Below, piece after piece: positions 4,553-5,340 of a stretch of 5,340 nucleotides of DNA. Numbering within the stretch: the stretch's first letter is position 1; each line of letters opens with the position of its first letter. The notes under the pieces were generated by a model, which was given only the letters and a program-made list of their open reading frames with translations, was not told where the DNA came from and did no database searches. The DNA lies in the NCBI GenBank assembly GCA_030039575.1, contig JASHVH010000375.1:1-5340 (forward strand), read 5' to 3'. The stretch comes from Acidimicrobiales bacterium. Its GTDB lineage: Bacteria > Actinomycetota > Acidimicrobiia > Acidimicrobiales > Palsa-688. Position numbers and translations under genes: made by a program.

Positions 4553-5340
4553 TTAGGCGCCGGCGGCCCCTTGCCCAACGAGTTCGAACGCCTGCCACAT
4601 AGCGGCGTACTTCCCGTCTCGTTCCACCAGTTCCCCGTGCGTCCCGACCTCGGCCACCCGGCCATGGTCGAGGACGATGATCCGGTCGGCGGACTGCGCC
4701 GTCTGCAACCGGTGGGCGATGAGGATGGTGGTGCGGCCTCTGGAAACCTGGTGCATGGCGGCGGCCACCCGGGCCTCGGTGGCGAGGTCCAGGTTGGACG
4801 TGGCTTCGTCCAAAAGCAGGACAGCCGGGTCGACCAGTTCGGCCCGCGCCAGTGCCACCAGCTGACGCTGGCCCGCCGACAACGACCGGCCGCGTTCGGA
4901 CAGTTCGTGGAGGTACCCGCCCGGCAGCGAGGCGATGAAGTCGTGAGCGCCGACGGCGCGCGCCGCTCGCTCTACTTCGGCATCGGAGGCCCCGGGGCGG
5001 CCGTAGGCGATGTTGTCACGTACGGTCCCAGAGAAAAGGAAGGCCTCCTGCGGCACGTAGCCGAGCTGGTGCCGGAACGCTTCCAGGTCCAGGGCCCGCA
5101 AGTCGAAGCCGTCGACCTTCACGCTGCCCTCGTCGGGGTCATAAAACCGGGCCAGGAGCTTCATAACGGTCGACTTGCCGGCGCCGGTTTCACCCACCAG
5201 GGCCACGGTTTCGCCGGGTTCGACCCGTACGTCGAGCCCGCGCAACGCTTCCGGCTGCCTTGTCGCACCCCGCCCTCTTCCCCCCGCCCGGGCCGTGCCG
5301 GCTCCCGTCCGGCCGCCATCGCTGGCCCCGTCGGCCCCGG
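4553..5340 (-). CDS. ABC exporter, C-terminal ATP-binding domain (5' part outside window)
   Basis: This is the nucleotide-binding domain of a type IV (ABCB/MsbA-like) exporter; the membrane domain would lie upstream, beyond the window. Seen in order are Walker A GETGAGKST (5194-5168), Q-loop GYVPQEAFLFSGTVRDNI, signature LSAGQ (4882-4868) in SLSAGQRQLVALARA, Walker B AVLLLDEATSNLD with catalytic Glu (4807-4805), and H-loop LIAHRLQTAQSADRI (His 4714-4712). It ends VAEVGTHGELVERDGKYAAMWQAF plus a 10-residue tail. The third signature residue is Ala rather than Gly, which is common in one partner of heterodimeric exporters, so a partner half-transporter may lie upstream. All ATPase residues look intact. 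The frame has no stop up to 5340, so the Leu (TTG) at 5245 is internal and not the start. Before it lies a Gly/Arg-rich stretch of about 30 residues where a compact A-loop region is expected. The substrate cannot be told. Confidence 0.93.
   Translation of the reverse strand, partial: GADGASDGGRTGAGTARAGGRGRGATRQPEALRGLDVRVEPGETVALVGETGAGKSTVMKLLARFYDPDEGSVKVDGFDLRALDLEAFRHQLGYVPQEAFLFSGTVRDNIAYGRPGASDAEVERAARAVGAHDFIASLPGGYLHELSERGRSLSAGQRQLVALARAELVDPAVLLLDEATSNLDLATEARVAAAMHQVSRGRTTILIAHRLQTAQSADRIIVLDHGRVAEVGTHGELVERDGKYAAMWQAFELVGQGAAGA

Noticed and set aside
4546..4566. Hairpin CCGCCG / CGGCGG around the exporter stop codon as a terminator
   Set aside because: Six-bp arms with a nine-base loop are easily produced by GC-rich codons, and no U-tract follows on the minus strand.
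2695..4602. A plus-strand open frame of 635 codons antisense to dinB
   Set aside because: It mirrors the codon bias of dinB on the other strand, is rich in Gly/Arg/His/Pro/Gln, has no motifs, and dinB is certain from its catalytic motifs.
1..5340. CRISPR array, insertion sequence, tRNA or phage attachment site
   Set aside because: No regularly spaced direct repeats, transposase motifs, terminal inverted repeats or tRNA-like cloverleaf sequences were seen on reading both strands.

Overview
The window is GC-rich, and its genes have strongly G/C-ending codons. Several genes lack a Shine-Dalgarno sequence and have a possible -10 element directly before the start codon. A LexA box of the Gram-positive/actinobacterial type is also present. 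Together these suggest a chromosomal segment of an actinobacterium. No finer placement is possible from the sequence. There are no transposase, integrase, tRNA, rRNA or CRISPR signatures.

Layout. Positions 1-75 hold the last 24 codons of a plus-strand berberine-bridge-type FAD oxidoreductase. A minus-strand, zinc-free MDR quinone oxidoreductase-like gene (95-1051) converges on it. That gene is divergent from a plus-strand XRE-cupin regulator (1151-1981), and their shared upstream region holds overlapping promoter-like elements centred on a small palindrome. The regulator overlaps tail-to-tail by 17 bp with a minus-strand beta-hydroxyacid dehydrogenase-type NADP oxidoreductase (1965-2876). Ten bases before that gene's start, dinB ends (2887-4146; minus-strand Y-family DNA polymerase IV). 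dinB is preceded by a perfect 16-bp LexA operator (4163-4178). The two genes therefore look like one SOS-controlled transcription unit, dinB then dehydrogenase.

A stretch of about 370 bp (4179-4552) carries three strong inverted repeats and a short minus-strand frame that looks coding (4403-4492), but no convincing full gene. The window closes with the C-terminal ATPase domain of a minus-strand ABC exporter (4553 to beyond 5340), which has an unusual Gly/Arg-rich stretch just before the conserved nucleotide-binding core.

Functionally there are two themes. One is a redox enzyme with a divergently placed small-molecule-sensing repressor or activator. The other is a damage-inducible translesion polymerase that probably brings a dehydrogenase with it. 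I see no clear evidence of a novel multi-gene system. The best leads are the SOS-linked dehydrogenase, the structured region upstream of dinB, and the orphan coding-like fragment.
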